In this document: positions 7,550-15,819 of the stretch, in pieces | Layout of the letters: each line of letters begins with the position of its first letter | Numbering within the stretch: position 1 is the stretch's first letter | NCBI GenBank assembly: GCA_002714015.1 | Contig: PAWF01000048.1 | Span: 30,389-49,399 of the forward strand | DNA from: Gammaproteobacteria bacterium | Lineage (GTDB): Bacteria > Pseudomonadota > Alphaproteobacteria > UBA828 | DNA length: 19,011 nt | Direction: 5' to 3' | Position numbers and translations under genes: made by a program | Notes under the pieces: model-generated | Database searches by the model: none | Told to the model about the DNA's origin: nothing | What the model saw: only the letters and a program-made list of their open reading frames with translations

Positions 7550-8304
7550 TGAAGAAAAGAAAGGAAATAATTGCTTTTGATGTTGATGGTGTGATCTTTG
7601 ATAGCACTGAAGAGTGCCTTGTCATTGCCTGGAATGCACACCAAGAGCTAATAGGAAAAGATGAAAAAATATCTCACCCGTCAGAAGCAAAGGAAGATTA
7701 TGATCAAAAATTTAGATCTATAAGAAACTATGTAAGGAGCATGGATGAATATTTGGTCATTTTTTATGGCAACATTTCGGAGAATCCAGACCAAAAAGAT
7801 TTTGAAAAATGTCTGGACTCAATTGATGATGATCTCAAGAAACTTTATACAAAGTCTTTCTATAATCAAAGAAAGGAATATAAATCACGATCATATGAGC
7901 AATGGATAAGATTGCATTATCCTTATGAGAGCATTCTTGAGATTTTGGAGCTATGCAGCAAAAGAAAAGAGCTCTTCATGGTTACAGGAAAAGATAAAGG
8001 CTCGGTTAAGGATCTTCTAGATTATTTTGCCTCAGATGTCGTTGTTCAAGAAATCTATGACAAGCATGCAGTGGAAAATAAGTTGATAGCTCTAAAAAAG
8101 ATAGCTCTAGATTGCAATGTTCAACACAGTGAAATGAAATTTATAGATGACAATGTGACACACCTATTTGAGCCTCAAAAGAATGAATTCAATATAGCTT
8201 TGGCTGAATGGGGTTATGCAATGCCCGATCACATTATGGAGGCGAAGAAAAGAAATATTCCAATCTTATCACTAAATGATCTGAAGAATTTTATTGGGCT
8301 TTAA
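7549..8304 (+). CDS. HAD superfamily hydrolase (putative phosphatase)
   Basis: About 251 residues with the HAD motifs. Motif I is AFDVDGVIFDST, with nucleophile Asp11 and acid/base Asp13. Motif II is the FMVTGKD stretch near residue 142, and the motif IV region is KFIDDN near 200. A helical cap (about 20-130) lies between. HAD phosphatases remove phosphate from small molecules, often sugar phosphates. The ATG at 7549 is preferred over the TTG at 7546 because it overlaps the FAH stop as TGATG. The substrate is unknown; the context suggests a sugar or acyl phosphate. LegI-type synthases use an unphosphorylated sugar, so a Neu-9-phosphate-phosphatase role is not required. Confidence 0.83.
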   Translation: MKKRKEIIAFDVDGVIFDSTEECLVIAWNAHQELIGKDEKISHPSEAKEDYDQKFRSIRNYVRSMDEYLVIFYGNISENPDQKDFEKCLDSIDDDLKKLYTKSFYNQRKEYKSRSYEQWIRLHYPYESILEILELCSKRKELFMVTGKDKGSVKDLLDYFASDVVVQEIYDKHAVENKLIALKKIALDCNVQHSEMKFIDDNVTHLFEPQKNEFNIALAEWGYAMPDHIMEAKKRNIPILSLNDLKNFIGL

Positions 8305-8344
8305 AGAAATGATTAATAGCCACTATTTTTTCGCATAAAATATT

Positions 8345-10342
8345 TTGAAAGAAGAGAAAAAATCTATTGCTTTATTTACAGATTGCCTGTGTTTTGAGAG
8401 TTTTTTTTCAGCAGGCCTGCTAAAAGCCATTGGTTCTGATTGGTATTTTACATCTGAGTCAAAAATATTTTTTCCATTTAGAAAAATATTATCGAATTCA
8501 CTATCAATCAGCTTCAAAAGACTTGATTACACAAGTTATTCAAATACCTTATTTGGAAAGAGCACCCTTTACGAAACTATACAAGAAGAGACGAAAGCAA
8601 CAATTAGAGAGCTTTTAGCTTCAGATATTTACAGCGGAGAAATAAAAGACTTTTCTGATGATCATAGGCTCAACAGAGAAAAAGCAAATCACTTTCTAAC
8701 TGTTCATTATTTTCCATATGTTTATCGCTTTATTGAGATTAAAAATATGCTGATTCACCTTGAGAGTAAGAATTCAAAAATTATATTACTTAACTCTCCA
8801 ATTACTGCTTTTACATCAAATATAGAGAATTTAAATATTGGCAATTATCGAATGATATTTTCAAATTTCTTTGGAATCAAAAATAGGGAGCATTATTTCT
8901 ATGATTACACCCATGTAATGAAACCATATTTTAGATCTAGGAGAATTTTCTACTTAAAGGAGATACTCAAGACAATATCCTTAATTACTTATTCTGTCTC
9001 ATTTAGAGGATCTAAAGGTAATAAAAAAGAGCAGAATTGTCTCGGCATCGAAATGCTTCAAAGAAAAATTAACCCAAAAGGCACTAATGATCTCTTTTTT
9101 GTGGATAATGAACAGTTGCAAGACTCAGATTGTTGCATAATTGAAGAGAGCATTTACACCTCTTACTACAAGAAAGATTCTTATGATGTAATCAACTCTA
9201 GAGACTTCAGTAGACTCAAATTCTTCAATTACAAAGCTCTAATTGGCCAAAGAAGAGAAGGCCAGATTAACAAAGAGTATCAAACTTATTTTTTGTTAAA
9301 GATAATTAATTTCAGCTCATTCTTTAAAAAGATTCTATGTTTTTCCCTTTATCTTCTCTATTCATCACCAAATAAGAGACTCAACAGTTTCTTATTGGAA
9401 AAGTTTGAATTTGATTCATATATTTGGTCAGAAATCTATAAGAAATTTAATATCAGTGTCGTTTGGACAATGCTTGACGGAGGCTATCAGCAGGTCTCAA
9501 AGAGTCAAGCGATAGAAAGAAATGATGGAGTATATTGCGGTTCTCATTGGAGTAACTATCCAATGATACTCGTATTCAATTATAAGCCTTACGATATAAT
9601 GTTTTCCTGGAGTGAGCATTTCGAGAACCTTTTTTTGAGTGAATTCAGTCACTCAGAGTTTCATCATATAGGTTATACGTCCTCTGATTATTTTGAATAC
9701 CATAAAGCCACTGCAGCCAAGCTTAGAGATGAATACCCTGGTAAATTAATAATTACATTCAATGACAACATTTTTCATAATGATATCGCAATCTCTGAAT
9801 CTCACTATGATGATTTCTATTCTCTAGCAATAAGGGCAATTGAGGAAAATGAGGATATAGTAGTTTTTATCAAACCAAAAAGAGTCAGTTTATTTCATGA
9901 AAAGATTGAATCCTTTAAGAAACTACAGGTTTATTTAGACTCGGGTAAAGCCAGGCTATTCTCACCAGAGAATGAAAGATCAAAAATTACGCCTGCTGAA
10001 TTGGCAATGGCATCTGACTTGGTCATCGGGCTTGGAACAAGCACAACAACGCTCGAATCATTCATTTCTGGTACACCAGCAATCAATCTAGATCTATGCA
10101 AATTTCCGAATAATGAGTTTTGTGTTAAAGGAATGAACAAAGTTGTGTTTGATGACTCTAATAAGATTATTGACCTGATTAATGAATTTCAAACAACAAC
10201 AAAGGAATCAATGCACAAAAGACAAGAAGAATATTACAAAATACTTGACCCCTTCCTTGACCGAAAATCTGGTTATAGGGTCGCTAAAAAATTGAAGAAT
10301 ATATTGAATAGAAAGTCTAATTTAGACACACTACAATCATGA
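8345..10342 (+). CDS. Large surface-glycan protein, probable GT-B-like transferase
   Basis: This 665-residue protein is not recognised with confidence. The C-terminal third looks like the nucleotide-sugar or polyprenol-linked domain of GT-B-like capsule enzymes: LAMASDLVIGLGTSTTTLES (about 551-570) then ISGTPAINLDLCKFP. The middle has VVWTMLDGGYQQ (about 372-383) and a MFSWSEHF stretch, like the acceptor half of such folds. A hydrophobic patch near 319-340 (FSSFFKKILCFSLYLLYSS) could be a membrane-association helix; there is no signal peptide. The only credible start is TTG at 8345, since an in-frame stop lies 9 bases upstream and the next Met is far inside; no Shine-Dalgarno is evident. It overlaps the next gene by 4 bases (ATGA). 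Alternatives are a glycerophosphotransferase-like or KpsC/KpsS-like protein. Confidence 0.55.
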   Translation: MKEEKKSIALFTDCLCFESFFSAGLLKAIGSDWYFTSESKIFFPFRKILSNSLSISFKRLDYTSYSNTLFGKSTLYETIQEETKATIRELLASDIYSGEIKDFSDDHRLNREKANHFLTVHYFPYVYRFIEIKNMLIHLESKNSKIILLNSPITAFTSNIENLNIGNYRMIFSNFFGIKNREHYFYDYTHVMKPYFRSRRIFYLKEILKTISLITYSVSFRGSKGNKKEQNCLGIEMLQRKINPKGTNDLFFVDNEQLQDSDCCIIEESIYTSYYKKDSYDVINSRDFSRLKFFNYKALIGQRREGQINKEYQTYFLLKIINFSSFFKKILCFSLYLLYSSPNKRLNSFLLEKFEFDSYIWSEIYKKFNISVVWTMLDGGYQQVSKSQAIERNDGVYCGSHWSNYPMILVFNYKPYDIMFSWSEHFENLFLSEFSHSEFHHIGYTSSDYFEYHKATAAKLRDEYPGKLIITFNDNIFHNDIAISESHYDDFYSLAIRAIEENEDIVVFIKPKRVSLFHEKIESFKKLQVYLDSGKARLFSPENERSKITPAELAMASDLVIGLGTSTTTLESFISGTPAINLDLCKFPNNEFCVKGMNKVVFDDSNKIIDLINEFQTTTKESMHKRQEEYYKILDPFLDRKSGYRVAKKLKNILNRKSNLDTLQS

Positions 10343-11496
10343 AATCTAAGTCTAGTGATTTTATACCTCTTGGTGCGCCTACATTTGGCACGGATGACAT
10401 AAATGAGGTCATAGATAGCCTTAAAAGTGGTTGGGTTGGAACTGGGCCAAAAGTTGGCCAGTTTGAGCAAGACTTTGGAAACTATGTAGGCTCCCAATCA
10501 TCACTAGCAACAAATTCGTGTACCGCAGCCCTACATCTCTCTTTGATGTCCATAGGTCTAAAGCCAGGTGACGAGGTGATAACAACGCCCATGACATTTT
10601 GTGCAACCGTCAATACCATCATTCATGCTGGTGGTAAACCGATCCTTGCTGATTGCAATAAGGAAGACTTTTGTATCGATCCAGAAAAAGTTTCAGAGAA
10701 AATAACAAAAAATACAAAAGCAATACTTCCTGTTCATTTTGCAGGCCATAGTTGTGATATGGAAAATATTATGCAGTTAGCGAACGATCACTCACTCAAT
10801 GTTATTGAGGATTGTGCACACGCTATTGAAACAACTTATGAAGATAAACATGCTGGTACTTTTGGTGATTTTGGGTGCTTTAGTTTTTATGCTACAAAAA
10901 ACCTTGTTACAGGCGAGGGAGGCATGTTAATAGCTAAAGATGAGGAAAAACTTCATCAAATCAAAAAAATAGCATTACATGGCATGAGTTTGGATGCATG
11001 GGATCGTTTTAGTGAAGGTGGATTTAAGCATTACGATGTCGTTGCTCCTGGATTCAAATACAACATGACTGATATACAGGCTGCCTTGGGCATACATCAG
11101 TTGGCAAGAATAGAAGAAAACTGGTTAAAGAGACAAAAAATCTGGAAGCTTTACTCAGAATCTTTTTCTGATTTACCGATTGACCTTCCTTCCAATGAAG
11201 CAAAGCTCAATTCAAAACATGCACACCACCTATATACAATACTTATTAGGGATGATGCTCCCGTTAACAGAGATGAATTCATTTTAAGAATGCAGGAAAA
11301 TAATATTGGAACAGGGGTACATTACAGAAGTATTCCAGGTTTTAGTTATTATCAGGATAATTTTGGCTGGAATCCAGATGATTATCCCAATAGCACTTCA
11401 ATCGGTAATAGAACAGTCAGTATCCCGCTATCACCTGGCCTAAGTGAAAATGATTTAGATAGGATTGTTGATAAAGTTAATAGCATTCTCAAGTAA
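10339..11496 (+). CDS. DegT/DnrJ family sugar aminotransferase (ArnB/PseC-like)
   Basis: A second PLP-dependent sugar aminotransferase (385 residues), clearly different from the LegC-type one. The start has IPLGAPTFGTDD then SGWVGTGPKVGQFEQDF (30-46), as in ArnB and PseC. NSCTAALHLSL (59-69) binds phosphate of PLP, Asp158 in VIEDCAHAIE contacts the pyridine, and Lys187 in FYATKNLVTGEGG is the Schiff-base lysine. HGMSLDAWDRFSEGG and PGFKYNMTDIQAALG match the ArnB-like subgroup. The likely reaction is amination of a 4-keto-6-deoxy nucleotide sugar or of a uronic acid sugar. No matching dehydratase is beside it in this run, so it may share the LegB product or use one made elsewhere. It overlaps the preceding gene by 4 bases. 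Confidence 0.88.
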   Translation: MKSKSSDFIPLGAPTFGTDDINEVIDSLKSGWVGTGPKVGQFEQDFGNYVGSQSSLATNSCTAALHLSLMSIGLKPGDEVITTPMTFCATVNTIIHAGGKPILADCNKEDFCIDPEKVSEKITKNTKAILPVHFAGHSCDMENIMQLANDHSLNVIEDCAHAIETTYEDKHAGTFGDFGCFSFYATKNLVTGEGGMLIAKDEEKLHQIKKIALHGMSLDAWDRFSEGGFKHYDVVAPGFKYNMTDIQAALGIHQLARIEENWLKRQKIWKLYSESFSDLPIDLPSNEAKLNSKHAHHLYTILIRDDAPVNRDEFILRMQENNIGTGVHYRSIPGFSYYQDNFGWNPDDYPNSTSIGNRTVSIPLSPGLSENDLDRIVDKVNSILK

Positions 11497-11545
11497 TGAC
11501 CTATAAAATCCACCGATAAGTAATCATTTGTACAGAGATCACCAA

Positions 11546-12163
11546 GTGATAGCAATTCTTGATTGTGAGATGGGTAATCTTCAGTCCGTATTTCATGGAA
11601 TAGATTCTATGGGGTATGACTGCGAGATAATAAAGAGTACTGAGTTAAATGATGAATACACTCATCTAGTTCTACCTGGTGTTGGGAATTTTCATCAAGT
11701 CATGTCATCAAAAAATATAGCTGATATCAAAAATAGAGTACATAAATTTGCTAAAACAGGTAAACCCATTCTTGGAATATGCTTAGGAATGCAGTTATTG
11801 TCTGATTGGGGAGAGGAAGGAGGAGGAACAGAGGGATTAGGACTAATAGGAGGTAAGGTACATAGATTATTTGAGAGTAAAATAATTAGACTGCCACATG
11901 TAGGGTGGAATTCTGTCAACTTTTTGCATGATCACCCATTATTCTCAGGACTAAAGAACAATCTAGATTTTTACTTCGTACACTCCTATCAATTTATTCC
12001 AAAGCATGAAGAATCTATTTATGCGACAACAAACCATGGAAACGATTTCACAAGCATTGTGGCAGAACGCAATATCATTGGAGTTCAATTTCACCCAGAG
12101 AAGAGTCAAAGTAATGGCCTCAAGATGTTAGAGAATTTTTGTGCTTGGGACGGCAAATGCTGA
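11546..12163 (+). CDS. hisH: HisH-family glutamine amidotransferase, sugar-amidination paralogue
   Basis: A class I glutaminase that supplies ammonia, with about 205 residues from the GTG at 11546. That start gives MIAILDCEMGNLQSV, which matches HisH N-termini; a TTG at 11528 would add six non-conserved residues. The nucleophile is Cys79 in GICLGMQLL, with His183 and Glu185 in VQFHPEKSQ; the LPGVGNF segment is also present. In histidine synthesis HisH feeds HisF. Here no other his genes occur, and PseA/WbpG-type genes lie downstream, so it most likely feeds ammonia for N-acetyl to acetamidino conversion, as proposed for hisH2 in P. aeruginosa LPS loci. It overlaps hisF by 7 bases. Confidence 0.88.
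   Translation: MIAILDCEMGNLQSVFHGIDSMGYDCEIIKSTELNDEYTHLVLPGVGNFHQVMSSKNIADIKNRVHKFAKTGKPILGICLGMQLLSDWGEEGGGTEGLGLIGGKVHRLFESKIIRLPHVGWNSVNFLHDHPLFSGLKNNLDFYFVHSYQFIPKHEESIYATTNHGNDFTSIVAERNIIGVQFHPEKSQSNGLKMLENFCAWDGKC
12147..12150 (+). promoter_or_regulatory. Ribosome-binding site deciding the hisF start
   Basis: GGGA lies 6 bases before the ATG at 12157 and supports that start over the TTG at 12139. The site is inside the end of hisH. Confidence 0.5.
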
Positions 12164-12921
12164 AGAAGAGAATTATTCCTATCCAATTGCTAATTAATAA
12201 TAGGCTCGTTAAAACAATTGAGTTTGGAAAATATAGAGATGTTGGTAATCCAGTTTCAAGCTCAAAGATTTATAATGATAGCGATGCTGATGAATTAATT
12301 TTCCTCAATATTAATAGGGAGGAAAGATCTATTGAACCACTTTTAACATTGATAAAAAAGGTTTCGGAGGTTTGCTTTATGCCATTATCCCTCGGAGGAG
12401 GAGTTAAGAGTATTGACGATGCATCAAAGCTTATCCAAAATGGAGCCGACAAGATAGTGTTGAATTCAGTAATTTATGATGATTTGGACCTAATAGAGAA
12501 AATTGCTTATAAGTTCGGAAATCAAGCAGTTGTAGCTTCTATAGACGTAAGAATGAATGACTCAAGAAATAAATATGATCTATATTCTAATTGCGGAAGA
12601 AATATCGAGTCAGTAGATTTAATTGATCACTTAAAGTTAATAGAAAATCAAGGCGCAGGAGAAATATTAATTACCTCAATTGATCAAGATGGAATGATGA
12701 AGGGTTATGATAAAAATCTAATTAAAATTGCCGTTGAAAATACAGCTATTCCTATAATTGGCGCAGGCGGAGCTGGTACTTTTGATCACTTGAAGGACGT
12801 CTTTCTTCAAACCGATGTGAGTGCTCTTGCATGTGGAAGTCTCTTTAATTTTGGAGATAACAATCCAATAAGAGCAAAGGCTTTTCTAACCAATTACTCA
12901 ATCCCATTCAAAGTAATTTAG
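12157..12921 (+). CDS. hisF: HisF-family TIM-barrel protein, sugar-amidination paralogue
   Basis: About 254 residues from the ATG at 12157, starting MLKKRIIPIQLL, with the GGGA site before it. Canonical numbering holds exactly: Asp130 (ASIDVR) and Asp176 (SIDQDG) are present, but catalytic Asp11 of HisF is Leu11, and Asp51 (usual FLDI) is Asn51 (FLNI). SLGGGVKS (78-85) and IIGAGGAG phosphate-loop segments remain. Loss of Asp11 argues against imidazole glycerol phosphate cyclisation and fits the HisF2 type that channels ammonia to a WbpG/PseA amidotransferase. It follows hisH with a 7-base overlap and precedes the formyltransferase homologue by 2 bases. Histidine synthesis is unlikely. Confidence 0.88.
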   Translation: MLKKRIIPIQLLINNRLVKTIEFGKYRDVGNPVSSSKIYNDSDADELIFLNINREERSIEPLLTLIKKVSEVCFMPLSLGGGVKSIDDASKLIQNGADKIVLNSVIYDDLDLIEKIAYKFGNQAVVASIDVRMNDSRNKYDLYSNCGRNIESVDLIDHLKLIENQGAGEILITSIDQDGMMKGYDKNLIKIAVENTAIPIIGAGGAGTFDHLKDVFLQTDVSALACGSLFNFGDNNPIRAKAFLTNYSIPFKVI

Positions 12922-12923
12922 CC

Positions 12924-13946
12924 ATGAAATATGATCCTATAGATAAAATTATTCTTTTTGGTGGATCCCTTACAATAGTCGGACTTGCACACTGGCTTAA
13001 GAATGAATCTATAGATGTTAAAATTTATACTTCTAAAAGGCATTCTATTGAAAGGCTTACCGATGATGAAAACCTTGAAGAACTCATTAATGAAATTGGT
13101 GTGCCTTATGTAATTACAGAGGATATTAATCTCGAAGATTCTTTAATTAATGAAATTACATCAAATACTATGGGTATAGGCATTGGCGAAGCTTGGTCAT
13201 TTGATTCAAAAATTATTGATGCTTTTAAGGGCAAGCTACTTGATTTTATGGGTATACCTCTCCCAAGATATAGAGGTGGAGCCCACTATACTTGGATGAT
13301 TCTAGCCAATGAGAAAAATAATGGCATGAGATTACAAGTCATCAATGAACATATGGTTCAGGGTGTATTTGATTCGGGTGAAATTGTTTATAGCATTGAT
13401 TACCAAATGAAGGAATCGGATGTCAAACCATCAAATTACTTTGAAAGAGAGGTTAATGAGAGCATAGAGTTTTTAAAATCTTTTCTTCTTGAGGCAAGAG
13501 GAGGTAAAGAATTTGACTTAAAAACTGTTGATGAGTCAGAATCCTTATATTTTCCTAGACTATATACAGATATTCATGCATGGATTGATTGGCGAAGATG
13601 GGATGCTGATGATATTGAAAGGTTTATAAGAGCATTTGATGATCCATATATGGGAGCAAGGACAACTTTGGGCGGTAAATATTTGAGGTTAAAGGATGTC
13701 GAGCTAATATCTGATTCAACTAATTATCATCCTTTTCAATCAGGACTGATTGTTAGGAAATATAATAATCAGGCGATGATCTCTTGCAAAGGCGGGATTA
13801 TTGCTGTTAGCAAGATTATTGATGATGAAGGTAATAATCATATGGATTCTATTGTTATTGGAGATAGATTCTTCACTCCAGAAGATACAATTGAAAAAGC
13901 ACTCAATTATACTGCAGTATATGATTCAAAAGGTCTAAAGGATTAG
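12924..13946 (+). CDS. Degenerate formyltransferase-fold protein
   Basis: 340 residues with a formyltransferase-like core: LLDFMGIPLPRYRGGAHYTW at 105-124 and VQGVFDSGEIVYS at 145-157, then a C-terminal domain with AWIDWRRWDADDIERFIRAF (about 219-238) and DDPYMGA, as in FMT-like proteins. The Arg-Gly-Gly and Asp150 (FDSGEI) are kept, but the Asn-x-His pair is replaced: the expected Asn and His fall on Asp107 and Met109. That makes ordinary formyl transfer doubtful. It may use another donor, act structurally, or bind folate. It sits between hisF and the GNAT gene, so it may act on the same amino sugar. It is not a fragment: the reading frame is intact and full length. Confidence 0.75.
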   Translation: MKYDPIDKIILFGGSLTIVGLAHWLKNESIDVKIYTSKRHSIERLTDDENLEELINEIGVPYVITEDINLEDSLINEITSNTMGIGIGEAWSFDSKIIDAFKGKLLDFMGIPLPRYRGGAHYTWMILANEKNNGMRLQVINEHMVQGVFDSGEIVYSIDYQMKESDVKPSNYFEREVNESIEFLKSFLLEARGGKEFDLKTVDESESLYFPRLYTDIHAWIDWRRWDADDIERFIRAFDDPYMGARTTLGGKYLRLKDVELISDSTNYHPFQSGLIVRKYNNQAMISCKGGIIAVSKIIDDEGNNHMDSIVIGDRFFTPEDTIEKALNYTAVYDSKGLKD

Positions 13947-13953
13947 GAATATA

Positions 13954-14496
13954 GTGAATCAAATTAAAAAGAAAAATTTAAAAGCAAACTCTATAGAGTT
14001 AAGGCCTCTATCAGAAAATGACTATTCTGATGAGTATTTGATGTGGTTAGAAAATGAAGAAATCAATAGATATCTTGAGACTAGATGGGAAGAACAAACC
14101 GAACAAAAAATAAGATCTTTTCTTAGATCAATGGAATCAAGTGAGAATAATATCTTATATGGAATGATCCTTGATCAAAAGCATATTGGCAATATAAAGA
14201 TAGGTCCTATAAATTGGAATCATATGGCTGCAGATGTCGGCTATTTCATTGGATCAAGAGATGCTTGGGGTAAGGGTTTGGCAACAGAGGCAGTTCGAAG
14301 AGTAACCGAGTTCGCGTTTGAGGAATTAAAATTAAACAAATGCAATGCTGGTGTTTATTCTGGTAATCCAGGGAGCATTAGAGTGCTTGAAAAGGCAGGA
14401 TATACTCTTGAGGGTTGTCAGAGAAGTGAGTGCATGGGCCCTGATGGTTGGGAAGATCATCTCTTATATGGTTGTCTTAGGAAGGAATTTAGTTGA
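13954..14496 (+). CDS. GNAT family N-acetyltransferase (RimJ/RimL or PseH-like)
   Basis: 180 residues of GNAT fold. ELRPLSENDYSD near residue 15 is a typical start. Acetyl-CoA binding motif A is VGYFIGSRDAWGKGLATEAV (95-114), and LNKCNAGVYSGNPGSIRVLE (127-146) then KAGYTLEG form the back part. PseH and related enzymes N-acetylate the 4-amino group of UDP-4-amino-6-deoxy sugars during pseudaminate or bacillosamine synthesis. Here it may do so for the ArnB/PseC-like aminotransferase product, or the NeuD domain in the other run may do the Leg step. A protein N-terminal acetyltransferase is a weaker alternative. The start is GTG with an AGGA about 5 bases before it. Confidence 0.82.
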   Translation: MNQIKKKNLKANSIELRPLSENDYSDEYLMWLENEEINRYLETRWEEQTEQKIRSFLRSMESSENNILYGMILDQKHIGNIKIGPINWNHMAADVGYFIGSRDAWGKGLATEAVRRVTEFAFEELKLNKCNAGVYSGNPGSIRVLEKAGYTLEGCQRSECMGPDGWEDHLLYGCLRKEFS

Positions 14497-14500
14497 TATC

Positions 14501-14506
14501 AGGTGA
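14501..14506 (+). promoter_or_regulatory. Ribosome-binding site of the DUF4910 gene
   Basis: AGGTGA precedes the ATG at 14509 with the AGG core 5 bases away. It includes the alternative GTG start at 14503, so it favours the ATG. Confidence 0.5.
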
Positions 14507-14508
14507 TT

Positions 14509-15801
14509 ATGAAAGATAGAGCAAAAAGAATGAGAGATTTACTCAACGAAATAAATCCTTTGCAAAGGATGCTCAATTCACCTGGACTTGACAAAACATT
14601 CGAAATTTTCAAAAGGGAATTCCCAGATGCGGTAATACATGAATACCCAGCAGGAATGGAAAGGGAAGATTGGATTGTACCTAGGAGCTGGGAGGTTATA
14701 AGCGGAGTAATGAAGGATAAAGCAGGTAATGTAATAGCCTCAACAGAAGAGTGCGAGCTTTTTGTTGCTCCCTATAGTGAGCCAATAGATGGATGGTTTA
14801 CAAAAGAAGAAATTGAAAAACGCTTAATGACTAGAGAGGACGTACCTGATTATTTTCTACTTCAGCATAGAAATACTTATGATTATCAGCTCAATGACTG
14901 GGGTATTACACTGCCTTTCAACCGATGGTCTGCGCTTAAAGATGATGAATATTACATCAACATCGATGTCAAATGGGGTGATGGAAGTATGAAAGTAGGC
15001 GAATATATTCTTCCAGGTAAAAGGGATGACATACTTTGCATTTGTGCTCACATAGATGAAAGATGCAATGATGATCTAAGTGGTTGCATATTAGGCATGG
15101 AAATTATGAAAGGCTTAGAACAGATTGAAGATAGAGAATTTACCTATCAACTTTTATGGGTTCCAGAAATGTTTGGTCCTATTTTTTATGCAAATGAAAA
15201 TCCAGATATCATTGAAAAGACTTTTGGGATGTTGAATTTAGAAGCTGTAGGAGCAGGAGATGAGTGGTGCCTTAAAAAAGCATGGAAACCTGATACAAGA
15301 TTAGAAAGAATATTAAGAAATGCTATGAGAGCAACCGGCTTACCATTCAACGAGCTAGAATTTTTCGAGGGATATGTAAATGATGAGAAGGTGTATGCTT
15401 GGCCAAAGATTGATGTTCAAGGTGTTGCAATACAGAGATATCCCTTTGCTGAGTATCACACAAGTGGAGATACGGTCGACTTAATAGAGGATAAATTAAT
15501 GTTAGAGTCGCTTGAATTTTCAGAGAGATTCATCAGTATCTTAGAAAATGACTATATTCCATATTATCCAGATAAGCTTCCTCCATGGCTTACTAGAAGA
15601 AAGCTTTATTTTGATTCAAAAATGGATCCTGAGAATCACAATAAATATAATAATCATCTACTTTATAATGTTGATGGTGAGAAATCTGTGATGGATTTAT
15701 CAGAAAAGGCAGATCTCAAATTTGAAGTTTCATTATCATATTTGGAGCAGTTGCACGAGTCAGGTGTTATTGAAAAAAGAAAGTTGACCTATAAAGAATA
15801 A
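14509..15801 (+). CDS. DUF4910 aminopeptidase-like protein with C-terminal winged helix
   Basis: About 430 residues. It resembles the DUF4910/DUF2172 family, often annotated as polysaccharide-biosynthesis proteins with an aminopeptidase-like (M28-type) domain and a winged-helix tail. Possible metal-site features are CAHIDERCNDDLSGC (about 179-193, His181, Asp188), LWVPEMFG (216-223, Glu220) and AEYHTSGDTVDLI. The tail (about 380-425, GEKSVMDLSEKADLK then LEQLHESGVIEKRK) looks like a winged helix. The substrate is unknown. Given the nearby amidotransferases it could hydrolyse an amide bond on a sugar, but that is inference. No signal peptide is seen. Both flanks are surface-sugar genes with short gaps (12 and 18 bases). 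Confidence 0.8.
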   Translation: MKDRAKRMRDLLNEINPLQRMLNSPGLDKTFEIFKREFPDAVIHEYPAGMEREDWIVPRSWEVISGVMKDKAGNVIASTEECELFVAPYSEPIDGWFTKEEIEKRLMTREDVPDYFLLQHRNTYDYQLNDWGITLPFNRWSALKDDEYYINIDVKWGDGSMKVGEYILPGKRDDILCICAHIDERCNDDLSGCILGMEIMKGLEQIEDREFTYQLLWVPEMFGPIFYANENPDIIEKTFGMLNLEAVGAGDEWCLKKAWKPDTRLERILRNAMRATGLPFNELEFFEGYVNDEKVYAWPKIDVQGVAIQRYPFAEYHTSGDTVDLIEDKLMLESLEFSERFISILENDYIPYYPDKLPPWLTRRKLYFDSKMDPENHNKYNNHLLYNVDGEKSVMDLSEKADLKFEVSLSYLEQLHESGVIEKRKLTYKE

Positions 15802-15809
15802 AGTCAATT

Positions 15810-15815
15810 AGAGGT
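15810..15815 (+). promoter_or_regulatory. Strong ribosome-binding site before amidotransferase 1
   Basis: AGAGGT, with 4 bases between it and the ATG at 15820. It is one of the clearest Shine-Dalgarno sequences in the window, where most genes have weak ones. Confidence 0.55.
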
Positions 15816-15819
15816 AAAA

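Noticed and set aside
8296-8340. A possible hairpin near the end of the HAD gene (GGCT/AGCC pairing with a later T-run).
   Set aside because: The stem is only about four base pairs with a long loop, and genes continue downstream in the same direction, so no terminator is called.
11546-12921. HisH and HisF read as histidine biosynthesis genes.
   Set aside because: No other his genes are nearby, HisF lacks Asp11, and the neighbours are sugar amidotransferases.
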